From Brachionus plicatilis (taxonomy: Eukaryota > Rotifera > Eurotatoria > Ploima > Brachionidae), in the NCBI GenBank assembly GCA_010279815.1, contig QEOQ01000212.1, positions 61,080-125,079 of the forward strand: DNA of 64,000 bases, written 5' to 3'. The notes under the pieces were generated by a model that saw nothing but the letters and a program-made list of their open reading frames with translations, was not told the DNA's origin and did not search any database. Position 1 is the first letter of the stretch. Each line of letters starts with the position of its first letter. The translations under genes and the position numbers were made by a program. Shown in pieces: positions 44,425 to 55,345 of this stretch.

Positions 44425-45935
44425 CAACCATAGTAACCATATGAATTAACGACATTTAAGACGGACGCTCTCGCAGGTTTATCAAAAACAGCAGCAATTA
44501 AAAAAAACTTGTAATAATTATAATTTTCGTTCCCAAAATTGATTCCGCACTCAAGTCTTAACAGTTCTTGATTTATCGAACTTAGCAGATAACTTAGATT
44601 AGGTTTTCCAAAGGAAACAATTAAACCTTAAATAAAATTGTTTTGAGTCGTCAAAGAAAAAGAGTTTAAAAGAAAAATTAATTAAAAAGTAAAGATGATG
44701 TTTTTTTATTATTTTTTTTTAAATTAAAATTTCTAGTGAATTTTTCAACCTTCTTTTATTTATCTTAATTTTTCAATTTTGTTTTAATTTGAAGGGGTAT
44801 TAGTTCGATACAGATAAACTTATAGAAAAAAAATAAAGTTTACCTGCAACAATCACATTTTCAAGACAAAATCGTTTATTCAAGGGGACTTCATTTAGAG
44901 TTAAAAAAACTGGCCAGATACAAAGAGATGACTTTTCAGATAAACTAATTCCATCCGTATTAATTAAAAAAGTAAAGAAGTCTTCACGTTCATTTTTTAA
45001 AATATTTTGGTAAATGTTCCCATCTATGATATCTTCTATAAAATCATTTTCTGTTGTGTTATTTTTGTGGTCAAATAAATTATTTGCATTGAAAATGTTT
45101 CTTAATTGATCTTCAATATCTAGTTGATAATCCATTTGTAATCTAAAATATATTTTTTTAAATTCTAAATTAAAATTAGATCAATTTGAATAAAGTTTAA
45201 TTTCAAATGATTCAAATTTTGTAACAAAAGAAAATAAAGTAAAAAAAAAAATACATACTTTAGCCCACATATGTTACATTGGTTTCTTAGTCTGTTATTA
45301 ACATCATTAAAAATTTTGTCACAATATTTACATACCCATCGCTTAACAAACTTTGAATTGTTTAATTGTACTCCGGTATTCCTAAAACAGTTGTCAAAAT
45401 TGTTAGGAATGTTGATGGCTAAACTTTGAGAATTATGAAAAATTTCTAGAAATTCACATAATAGTTTAAAAGAATGTTGAGTTAATCCTGCATTATAATA
45501 GAGTATCAAAAGAGCTAAATTAAATGTTTGTTCCTCGCTATTTTGATTTGAACAATCCATCTCATATGTTTCATTTGTGTTTTCACATGTCGAATCTAAA
45601 CGATTTGTGTGTAAGGGTGAATCGGAAATCAAAGACTCGTTATCGCTAAACGCTTGATCAAACAAATTCTCTGGGAAAATCTCACTATTTGGAGAGTCTT
45701 TTATTTTTAATGAACAATTTTTTCTTTTTTTAAGCCTTCTTCTTGATGTTTTAGGCACTTTAACTCCAGATTCTCGTAAATATCGATATTTTCTAAAAAA
45801 GACCATCTAAAATAAATTGAAAAAAAATGCTTCAAAAATACTGATTCAAAATTATAAGGACAAAAAATTATTTTTTCTTACTGAATGTAAATTCAAATTT
45901 GATTCATCACTTAAAAAAGATTTAAGTTTACTCAT
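44425..45935 (-). pseudogene. CACTA-type TNP2 transposase, 5' half (exons 1-4)
   Basis: Exon 1, 45882-45935 (MSKLKSFLSDESNLNLHS, GTAAGA donor). Exon 2, 45259-45806 (basic SRRRLKKRKN; acidic middle; Cys pair WVCKYCDKIF..CNICGLK). Exon 3, 44844-45142 (FFTFLINTDGISLSEKSSLC, IWPVFLTLNEVPLNKRF, ENVIVAG). Exon 4, 44425-44626, interrupted by the Gypsy element, with FFLIAAVFDKPARASVLNVV and NSYGYYG just before the break. NTDG...(S)..WP..L..NE.P...R..N...AG and DKPARA..LN are hallmark TNP2 motifs. All exon phases agree and frame is exactly restored if the retroelement and one CAAC are ignored, so splitting the gene was the main inactivating event. Confidence 0.84.
44780..44838 (+). repeat. Retroelement 3'-tail motif, copy C
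   Basis: GTTTTAATTTGAAGGGGTAT, TAGTTCGATACAGATAAAC, AAAAATAAAG. Third copy of the motif at 32037 and 33784, lying in intron 3 of the transposase gene on the opposite strand. Confidence 0.5.
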
Positions 45936-46201
45936 TTTTGCTTACTTCTCTTTTTCAGTATATGCAGGGAATCTGTTTTTTTGTTAATCCTTTTAACTAA
46001 TTGAATTTTTGAAAAAAAAGGAGGAGCAAAGATATTCAGTGATTTTTTTGATAAAAAAAGGTGGAGCTTGTTCTTAGATTTCTGAATTGTATAAATTATT
46101 GGATATTTTTTTCAACTCATAAAAATTACAGACAAAAATTTCTGCTACATGTAAGTATCAGTCTGTATTACGCATGAGACAGAAAATTTGAATAGACTGG
46201 G

Positions 46202-46265
46202 AGATTCATAGTAAAAAAGTTATTTAATTTTAAGATTTTTGTTCTTGTTCTTTGTTCCAAAATTT
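46202..46265. repeat. Right terminal inverted repeat of the CACTA-type element
   Basis: 64 bp, starting AGATTCATAGTAAAAAAGTT; inverse of 34104-34167. Not interrupted, so it shows the ancestral state of the left end. Confidence 0.92.
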
Positions 46266-46383
46266 TCAATGCCTGAATTGGGATCATTCAGCTTTTAAAT
46301 CTTCAAAAAAAAATAAAATATTGAATTTAAATAACAAAAATAATAATTCATCCTTTTTCTATTCATCCAGCGGATAATAATAC

Positions 46384-46772
46384 AGTACTTTTTGGCACTA
46401 AATTTCTACTTCACCAAATAATTATTTGGTTACTTCACCAAAATAAATCACCATACAATCAAATAACATTATGAGAAATACTATTTATAATATTTTTGGG
46501 GAATAAAAAATTGAATTGGTGAAGTATAAATTAATTTGGTTAAATTAATATTAATTTGGTTTAGAAACCTATTTTGAATTGGTGGTTTGATTTGCACAGG
46601 TAATTGTGATTTTTTGGTGTCAATTAAGAATAAATTTGCGGCAAAATACACGAATTGGGTGTTAAATTTTGGTAATAAAGTTTCGCCTTAGATTATATTT
46701 TTTTGGTGATATTCTTTATTTTTTTGGTGAATAAAAAAATATTATTGGTGAACGATAATTGTATGCCGTACT
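46384..46772. repeat. CACCAA/TTGGTG-rich stretch, possible MITE
   Basis: Left part has repeated TTCACCAAA words, right part repeated TTTGGTGAA words. The edges TACAGTACTTTTTGGCA and GTATGCCGTACTTTTTTG are roughly inverse. The two halves are loosely palindromic. No target duplication identified. Confidence 0.35.
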
Positions 46773-46883
46773 TTTTTGAGAAATGGCCCAACTCTCTGAC
46801 TCCAGATATTTTTATGATTTTTTCTCCCTTTTTTTCCTTAAGTTTTAATTTCATGAACATGCGTCCGATTATTTTGCAGAAAG

Positions 46884-48165
46884 TAGTGTTGGTCTCCGGA
46901 GGAACAGAGGGGCCTCCGGAGAAAAATTGCCAGATTCACGGAGCCGGAAACGGGCGCGGAAAATTTTAGCAAAAAAGGTTCCAGAGACGGAGAAAAAAAA
47001 CAGTTGCGGAAACGGTAACGGAAAAATAAACGGTGACCTCGGAAATAACGGAGATATTAACGGTGAGCTCCGGCGGATCGGAGATATAAACGGTGACAAT
47101 AATCGGAGACGAAAGTTGGAACGGAGAAAAATTCCGGAGACGGCAACGGAAAAAGGTAAATGCACGGAGCCTCCGGATTTAACGGAGTCTTTAACGGAGA
47201 ATCCGAACGGAGCGGAGACGTAAACGGAAGACCCAAACAGAGCGGAGACGGGAACGGAAGACCCAAACGGAGCGGAGACGGAAACGGAGAAACCCAAACG
47301 GAGCGGAGACCGAAACGGAGGACCTAAACAGAGAGGAGAAATAAACCGAAGAGAACAACCGAAATTGAGCAATTGACTAAAGCTTATAAAATAAAGATGG
47401 TATCGCTAGAAAAAAACCGAGTGAAATTTGCAGCAAGCATTCTTTAGACTTCTAGAATTTTGCCATCGCTACTTCGTTTTAAAAAGTTTGGTCAAAAAAG
47501 AATTAATTATCTAAATAATTTTTTTAATTTTTTTGGAAAAAATAGAAATGATTTTTTATTAAATTTTTTTAAAACCCGATGTAATAGTTAATTTTAATTA
47601 AATTTAATTTAAAAGATAAAAACTTTAAAAAAAATTTAATTTTTAAAATTCTGATTTAAAATTATTAATTTTAAAAATTAAATTTTTTTTAAGCTCAATT
47701 ATTTTTATTCTGCAAGCTTTGGTCAAGTGCTCAATTTCCGTTGTTCTCTTCGGTTTATTTCTCCTCTCTGTTTTGGTCCTCCGTTTCAGTCTCCGCTCCG
47801 TTTTGGTCCTCCGTTTCAGTCTCCGCTCCGTTTTGGTCCTCCGTTTCGGTCTCCGCTCCGTTTGGGTTTCTCCGTTTCCGTCTCCGCTCTGTTAGGGTCT
47901 TCCGTTTACGTCTCCGCTCCGTTCGGATTCTCCGTTAAAGACTCCGTTAAATCCGGAGGCTCCGTGCATTTACCTTTTTCCGTTGCCGTCTCCGGAATTT
48001 TTCTCCGTTCCAACTTTCGTCTCCGATTATTGTCACCGTTTATATCTCCGTTCCGTACGGTGTCATTCCGGAAATTCAACCGCTCCGTTTACGTTCCTCC
48101 GTTTAACCTTCCGTTGATTTTTTTCCGGAGCCTTCCGGTGAAACCTCATCCGTTACCCAACACTA
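46884..48165. mobile_element. hAT-type foldback of GGAGAC/AACGGA repeats, 1282 bp, TSD GCAGAAAG
   Basis: Ends TAGTGTTGG..CCAACACTA. Flanked by identical 8-bp GCAGAAAG at 46876-46883 and 48166-48173. The left arm (to about 47385) is built of CGGAGAC, AACGGAG, GACCCAAACGGAG units. The right arm (from about 47715) is the reverse complement in mirror order. The arms meet around a roughly 330-bp AT-rich centre. Base composition of the arms is strikingly GC-richer than everything around. Open frames here (46869-47372, 46927-47223, 47727-48197) are products of the repeat and not genes. Confidence 0.88.
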
Positions 48166-48622
48166 GCAGAAAGCTATCATGGGATTCGAACATTTGACCC
48201 TTTTCCAGGATAACCAGCACAAAAACCATTCAATTACCATATTGATTTCCATTTTAATTCAAATCTGATTTCAATCAAATAAAAATTAATGATTATTTTA
48301 TGGATAACTTTAATGCTGGATATTTTTTGTATTTGTTTTGTTCTCAAAATAAGTGTTTTTTCCTACCTGAACATCAAGGCAAAATGTTTGACAATGGATA
48401 ATTCTATTGAACTGAGTCTGGTTGCCGAATCATTTAAAATTTATACATCCCCCCTCATAAAAGCACTAAAAATTGTTTGATTTAAGACAAACAAAAATAG
48501 ATTTAATTATACTTTATTAAGTAAAGGATTAAGAAATGAAATTTTAGAATAATTGATCATATTTCTAATATTTTTTCAAATAAAGAAAATTCAAGTAATA
48601 TTTTTAAACATGAATTTTTCCC

Positions 48623-48630
48623 TATAAAAA
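48623..48630 (+). promoter_or_regulatory. TATA box upstream of the secreted-protein gene
   Basis: TATAAAAAG 68 bp before the ATG at 48691, leaving room for a transcription start about 30 bp downstream and a short 5' UTR. Confidence 0.5.
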
Positions 48631-48690
48631 GGAAATTATTTTTTCAAATTTAAAAAAAAAAAAAATCCAAAAAGAAAATCGACCTTTTCA

Positions 48691-49341
48691 ATGCTGTTCA
48701 AATCAACAATTTGTTTTTTCTTCTTCGCAGAAGGCTTGCTCGCACTAGCTTTAGAAAATGATGATCGGCGGCATGATCTAATAGCTACAGCTATTTCCTC
48801 AAATTCATACATAAGTGTGTCACAATTAAAAGAGTTGAAAGCCAAAAAAAATGAAATAGTTGCAAAGCTGCAATTAATTGAAACTATTTTGGATAGTTAT
48901 ATTTCTAAAAAAGAAAATATTAAAGAAACTTTGGATGAAAAAATAAACTTGGAAGAATTAATCAACGAAAATATCAACGATATTCTTGAAGGAAATATAA
49001 ACTTGCAAGAATTGTTAGGATCATATGTCCAAGAGCAAGACATAAGTTTAAGAAATGAGCTGAAACAACCTTGGAAAACATTAGCTAGTCTTTGGAATGA
49101 ATTTTCAAAGATGGGTTGGCAACTAGTTTCATTTGTGTCAGAACAAGAACCTTCTGATCAATTATATCATCCAATACAATTAGCTGATCCATTTATTCGT
49201 CCTAGGCCTGAGTATCCAATTCCAACAAGAATACCACCCAATAAATTAGATGATAGAGTTTCAATTCCAACAAGAATACCACCCTATAAATTAGATGATA
49301 AAGTTTCAATTCCAATTCCAACAATACCACCTTATTTATAA
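48691..49341 (+). CDS. Putative secreted coiled-coil protein with C-terminal proline repeats
   Basis: 216 residues, single exon. Residues 1-22 (MLFKSTICFFFFAEGLLALA) look like a signal peptide. About 50-120 is a Lys/Glu/Leu/Ile-rich helical region with heptad-like spacing (LKELKAKKNEIVAKLQLIET, NLEELINENINDILEGNINL), probably a coiled coil. Then WKTLASLWNEFSKMGWQL. The C-terminus carries tandem units IPTRIPPNKLDDRVS and IPTRIPPYKLDDKVS, then IPIPTIPPYL. A TATA box lies at 48623 and an AATAAA at 49413-49418. Caution: the poly-Phe stretch is encoded by a pyrimidine tract ending TTCTTCGCAG, which could instead be a splice acceptor with coding from 48731. Family unknown. Confidence 0.65.
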   Translation: MLFKSTICFFFFAEGLLALALENDDRRHDLIATAISSNSYISVSQLKELKAKKNEIVAKLQLIETILDSYISKKENIKETLDEKINLEELINENINDILEGNINLQELLGSYVQEQDISLRNELKQPWKTLASLWNEFSKMGWQLVSFVSEQEPSDQLYHPIQLADPFIRPRPEYPIPTRIPPNKLDDRVSIPTRIPPYKLDDKVSIPIPTIPPYL

Positions 49342-49412
49342 TTTTGACCATTCCTTGAACCTGATTTAGAAAAAGAATGCAAATTTGAAGCAATTTTTTT
49401 TAATTAAAATTC

Positions 49413-49418
49413 AATAAA
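49413..49418 (+). terminator. Polyadenylation signal of the secreted-protein gene
   Basis: AATAAA 72 nt after the stop codon. Confidence 0.45.
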
Positions 49419-52396
49419 TTATAATATAAAAGAGAATTTTTTTTATCTAATTTATATCTGTGAGCATTTTAAATTGAACTTGTCAGTCAGTCGAGTGTTT
49501 TGATTTAATTTTTTATCATTAATAATTATACCATCGTATCTTCTTGTTCGAGCTGTACCACAAGTTAAAATATACTTATGAACATGGGTAAATCTCGCTC
49601 ATGCTTCAAGAAATTTTTAAAAATTATAAAAAAATCTTTGACTTGGACTTTTGGAGAAGAAAAAAGTCTTGAATTGGACTTGACTTTTGGAGCTCACAAA
49701 CAATTCTGATAAAAAATAAGCAAAATTTAAAAAATTTGCAAAGTACAAATTTTAATTTGCTATTTATTTATTTATTTCAATGAACGCCGATGTTAATAAA
49801 AATTAAAAAAATAAAATGTAATAAATAAGACAAAGTTTAAGTGTTTTCTAAAAAATTTAAATAAAAATTGAATAAATATTTAATTAAATGTTAATTTTGT
49901 TTTTTTTTTCTCCTTTTTTAATTTCAATAATTATTATTCATTCTATATAAGTAAAAAACTAATTTAGAAAGTATTTTTTACTAGGTAAATTGGAAAAATC
50001 GAAAGTTTAAAATAGTTTTATTGGTAAATTAGACAATTGCTAAATAAAAGAAAATTAAAAATAAACAAAATAAAATTTTGTTAATTTCAAAAAGCTGCTA
50101 TTATTTTGGCTTTATTCTCCGCTTGGAACATCTCTTATCCAAAAAAGAAATTATTTTGTGACTTTTGTCTAAATATTGATTCACTAATTCATAATCATTT
50201 ACTTTTAGACCGTAGCTCAAATAATGCGCAAATATAATTTTTTTTCACATTGTTTTTCCCCGAAATTTTGATAGTTTGTATCGATATAAAACTTTTTGAC
50301 CATCAGCACGGAAATTGCTGTATCTTTTATTCCAAACAGTTATTTCTAATGATTGAAGAGCTTCTTCTGTGATTTCAAGAATATTTTTTAATATTTTTCA
50401 AAATATATATATCGAATAGATTTTTTTATTTCCTTTTTTCGAGATCATTTTAACCATCACTTGTATCACTGTAACTAATGTAATCAAGTAAAGCCCAATT
50501 TGTTTTTAAACTTTAGCTTGCTTTTATATTTTGTTTTTTTATTAAATAATAAATTGACTATTATTAATAAATTATATTAGGAAAAAATTCACTCTTATTT
50601 ATTTAATCGATTACTCATTGAATTGAATAGCGAAGAGAGACTCCTTATTAATTCCTTCCAGTTTTAATACAATACTGATTTTCTACGATAACATGGTACC
50701 TAGGGTTTGAAAGAAATTGTCCCAGAAAAAGGCAAATTGAAGTTCATGATCAAATTTTTAAAATTTTTAGTTTTGATTTAAATAAAAAGGTATTTTTTTA
50801 TCAATTTTTAATAAAAAATGACTAAACTTTATTAAACATTATTTGTTTAATCTATAATTAGATAGAAAATTATATGATTTTTTTTCTCAAGTAAATAAAA
50901 TTCTTAATCAATATTTTGAAATTTTGCAATACAAAATTTAACTTTGTTTCGTCGTCATATATTTTAATTAATATAAAAATATCATTTAAAGTCATTATTT
51001 GGATACCTTAATGTCGATTTTAAATTTGTCTTTAAAGTTTTCAAATAAAGATTTTAGAAGAATCAATTAAAGGTCAATTAGAAAAAAAAATATTTGTTTT
51101 CTTTTAATTAAAATAATAAACATTTTATGTTTAATTTAAAAAAAACTAAAAAAAATCTAGTTTCATCATTTTTATTAAAATTTTAATTAATTAAATTTTG
51201 ATCATTTGATAATGATCATGAACTTCAAGTTGCCCCAGAAAAATTGATAAATTAAAGTGAAAAAGGTGTAAAGATAATGAAGCGAATTTTCTGATTATGA
51301 AAATAATTATTTTTTCTCCATTTTAAAACAAGAAATCAAGAAATAAACCAAGGAAAAATTTAGTAATTTTTTCCAAGATATATTTAAACTTTAATATATA
51401 ATTTTCTTACTGACAGAAATTGTTTTTCAGGATCTGAATTTTTTAATATGGTTTATCTTTTTTGGAAATAGAAAGTTATTTTTTAGATCGATGACTCAAT
51501 AAGTGTCTTCAGGATCTCGGTAACCATACTCATAAATTTAGGTTTTTCTTGTTACTTTATCGTTAATTTTTGAAAAATTGTTTTTTTTTTAAATTTATAT
51601 TTAGCATTCTCATACAATTCTGGGTATTTTGGTGCTTGAAAAATGAACAAAAATTTCTAATTTTTTATTTAATAAAAAATTGTGAAAAATCACCAAATCC
51701 GAACCATATTATTATCAATTTAATTGAAATTTTTATTCAGCAATATCAGTGATTTTTGAATAAATATTGGTGAATAAAATTCTGATTATCTTTGTTACCA
51801 TTCTCAGTCTCATTTTGACAATTAATTATCCTCTTGTTAAATTCTCACCCAAAAAATATGAAATACTAAAATCCGGAATTCCGTAAAAATATTCCCTAAT
51901 TAAAATTTGCGATTTAATTTCTAAGCTTATTTAAATAATTACAATATTTATTCATTTTTAATAAAGACATATATTTCCTTAAAAAATTATTATTTATATT
52001 TGGGCAATTAATACTAAAAAATTACTTCTTCCGATATTTTAGTTTTCCACTTTGCACTCTTTAAAACTTTTTTTAAAATCAATTATTCTTTTTACCTGAG
52101 GTGATATTACTAAAAAATGCCAACAAATAATTCCTTTTTTTGAAATATTTATTTACTAAAATTATGAAAATTGGATTTTATTTATACGGATAAACATTTC
52201 TACAAATCTTTTAACAAAAACTATTTATTTAAATAAATTGATATACTTTAGGCTTATAATCAATAAACTATCAAAAAATAAAAAGTTTTTTTTAAATAAT
52301 CGTCATTTAATTGTTCAAAAACGAGGACATTTTAAATTTATATTTGCTCAATTTTTAATTTATTAAAACAGTTAAACTAAACTAAAAAAACGACTC
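49419..52396. other. AT-rich stretch, nothing recognised
   Basis: About 49640-49700 repeats GACTTGGACTTTTGG and GGACTTGACTTTTGG, words similar to the hAT MITE at 2304-2567, possibly a decayed relative. No coding motif. Confidence 0.45.
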
Positions 52397-52430
52397 TCGT
52401 TTTCGGACGCTTGTAATAGCGTCCAAACGA
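52397..52430. repeat. Strong hairpin
   Basis: TCGTTTTCGGACGC, loop TTGTAATA, GCGTCCAAACGA: stem of 12 paired bases with a small asymmetry. Stands out in AT-rich DNA. Could be a MITE end or a relic; no gene adjoins it. Confidence 0.6.
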
Positions 52431-55345
52431 AAAAAATACTGTGTCAACTAGTCTGGATGGTTTTGTTTTTTGTTAGCCCGTAGGCCAGGGCTTCTAAACA
52501 TCCTTGACAGCAGATATAAATTTGAACCATTGGACCAATTTAAAACCCATTTAAACCAGCCCAAAATGTAAATATTTTTCACTCGATTAATCATGCCATT
52601 ACCAATGAACTAGGCCCGAAAACAAGTTGTCAGTGCAATAAATATTTATGACTATGAATGAAAAAATATTTATTTGCTTATCAATGCTGGGTCTCAAGCA
52701 ACCAATTTGGGCCATAGAAAAAATATAAAGTTATATAATTTGAGTGCGCAGTAAGAATCTAGTTGAGTAGGCGCCCAGTCTCATTTTGTTTGCTCTTAAT
52801 CTCATTTGGTTTTTGTTCATTTAAGTAGTTTATAATTTTATTTTGTTATGCAAATATTCGGGTCAGATTTGTTTACGAGGCGAATATTCCTCTGAAAAAA
52901 TAAATCATGCAATTAGGATAATTTTCAGGCCCAGAAATTTTTTTATTGATTAGATTAGCTTATTGAAGCAATGATTTATGTAGATGGAAAGTTTTTACGG
53001 TTCGTTCAGAAAAGTGCTCTCATGCCAAGACTAAAGTTTAATCTCTCATCTAGTTTTAGTTTTCGTTATGGGTTATTAAGATTTGATTGATTTTGAGGCT
53101 TCTAGAATTTATAGAAAGGAAGAGTCTAGTTTTTTTTTTAATAGCAAAATTTAAAAAAAATATTTGTGTTGAGGCATTTTTGTGTTGGCTGTATTTTAAG
53201 TGAAAGTAAAATTAATTTACAAATTTTTATTTTTTTCATCTAGTGCAAATTCTGGTGATGACACAAATAATTTGAAAAGAAAAAAAATTAAACAATAATG
53301 TCAGTTTAAAAATTCTTTTAATTCTTCTTGTTACCTGAATTTGGACGAACATGAAAATATTTTATTCATTTTATTTATTTACTTTTAATTTAGGTGAAGC
53401 ATAAAAAAAATAATATTATTTTATAAATTATTTTATATTATTTTTTAAATTAGGTATTAAAAAATTAAATAAGAAAAAAAAAAATTCTTATTCTTATCTA
53501 GCCAGCTACAGTCAAAACAACTACTACTACAACTAATACGATTTTTTGCTCAACTTAGACCTTTCACCTAAATTTACATTTATCTCTGATAAATCAAAGT
53601 TTTTTTTTAATAAACTAATTAACCAGTGAAACTTCTTATTGTAAGCTTTTATTTATATTATAAAGTAAGTATCCCATAAATTAAAATATGCGTCTTTTTT
53701 TAATTTATTTTGGTAAAATTTTTTTTGTGAAGGAAAAATGAAATTTGGCATCATCAAAAAACAGAATGAGACAATGTTCCTTTGATATTAAAAAAAATTT
53801 AAAAATTAATTTAAAATATCAGATTTTTTATGTTTAATAGTTTATAGTTATAAATTCATTTAAAAAAATTAGCTTTTCGCTATTTTTAGAATTAAAATTT
53901 TAAAATTTTAATTTTATTACCGAAAAATAATATATCTTTAAAAAAACACTTCTTAACCCACTAATTAAGGTATTCTAAATTCTGAAAAAAATTTTTTTTT
54001 TATAATTAGCAATTAATTTATAAATTTTATTTTTTATTGAATATTATGCATAAAATAACTTTTCTTGGTGTGTTTGATTTTTCAATATGATCAAACTTTT
54101 CTAAATTTAATTATCAAAAATCATGAATTTAAATTTTTTTGACTTATTCTTTTTTTTATTATTCATATATTAATTTATTTTATTTAATTTTATACATCGC
54201 CAGAATTGGCGTTAATTAAATCAATAAAAATAAAATAAAATATAAAAATATATTCCTTTAAAAAATATCATTTAAAAAAAGATCTGATTCAATTACGAAA
54301 TAACCTAATCCTTTTTTTTACTTAAGATAATTATGGAAAAAAAATTAGACTTTTATCCCATAGCTGATATGAGCTTAACTCGAATTTCGTAGTTTAAGAA
54401 GAAGAAGTAAATAATGATTTTTTACTTCTGATATTATTAAAAATGTATGAAGATTTTTATTTACAATGTAAAATAATCAATTTCGGGAGACAAAAGTTAG
54501 ACTTGACAATTTTTTTAATTGAAAAATTTGAATTCATCAAAGAATTTTGATTGATTTTGTCAAGCTTATTAATGAGTAAGTGAATAACTCAATATCAAAG
54601 GCAATACAAAATTGCCCACTTTCAATAAATAATAAGTAAAAATTTTATTTTATTTTAAGTTTATTATTTAAAAAAAAGTATCATGTAAAATAATTTCAAT
54701 AAAAGGTTTTTAAGAAAAATTTATATTGAAACGAACTTATAGATGGATCTACTTAAGTTTTGTTATTTGCTTTTCATTTTAAAATATCAGACATATTCTT
54801 AAGTTGTCATTTATATCCCAAATATTTGACCCTTAATAGATAAAATCAAATCATGTATTTAAACAATAATTCATCAAAATTTAATGCTTCGATTATTTTG
54901 TTAGTATTCTAATTATCTATTCAATGAATCTAATTTTTTTTATTCTCTAATACCATTATTTTTTTAATTAATAGAAATAAAAAGGAAGTTGATTAGTTTC
55001 ATTTATATTTCATTTTTAAAAACTAATAATCTGTTGAAAACTTTGTAGAAAAAATCTAGAAAATAAACTAGAAAATAAATATTTTTTTGTTCTTTTTTTT
55101 AGTTATAGATTATCTTGAACTGATTTAGGAATTCAATTTTCCGTCTATGTTGCGTCCAACAATCATTCATTATTTTAAGTAGCATTTAGCTAATTCAATG
55201 CCGCTAGATTCATTACAAAAAACGAAAAATAGTATTTATAATTTTTTCAAAAAATTAACTCAATTAAATAGTGGTCTTAATATGAGAATTAAAAAAAAAT
55301 GGTTTAATTTTTATCAATACTGATAATTTAAAAAATTTACATTAA
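52431..55345. other. AT-rich stretch; one less AT-rich pocket at 52440-52800
   Basis: 52440-52800 contains words such as GTAGGCCAGGGCTTC and GAACTAGGCCCGAAAAC, the latter resembling the AATAAACTAGGCCTGAAGG part of the Gypsy LTR. It might be an old LTR but no ends or duplication are visible. The remainder is featureless. Confidence 0.35.

Larger units (their letters stand above)
34104..46265 (-). mobile_element. EnSpm/CACTA-type (TNP2) DNA transposon with nested insertions
   Basis: Bounded by perfect 64-bp inverted repeats at 34104-34167 and 46202-46265. Inward of these the similarity continues: CCCAGTCGATTGAATTTTC at 34368, against CCCAGTCTATTCAAATTTTC read inward from 46201. It carries a six-part transposase gene with TNP2-type motifs and a second multi-exon gene, both on the minus strand. 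Inside it lie a 200-bp MITE in the left TIR, a Gypsy retrotransposon in exon 4 and a retro-tail in intron 3. Without insertions it would be about 5.1 kb. I could not find literal CACTA ends or a 2-3 bp target duplication, so the superfamily rests on the protein. Confidence 0.8.

Noticed and set aside
46869..48197. Long open frames on both strands inside the GGAGAC foldback
   Set aside because: They are low-complexity translations of the repeat (RSPLRLG-type and SVSAPF-type) and mirror each other because the arms are inverted copies.
48166..48240. tRNA-like B-box (GGGATTCGAAC on the minus-strand complement) next to the foldback
   Set aside because: The supposed acceptor and T stems do not pair and no A-box lies at a proper distance; probably chance or a very decayed SINE.
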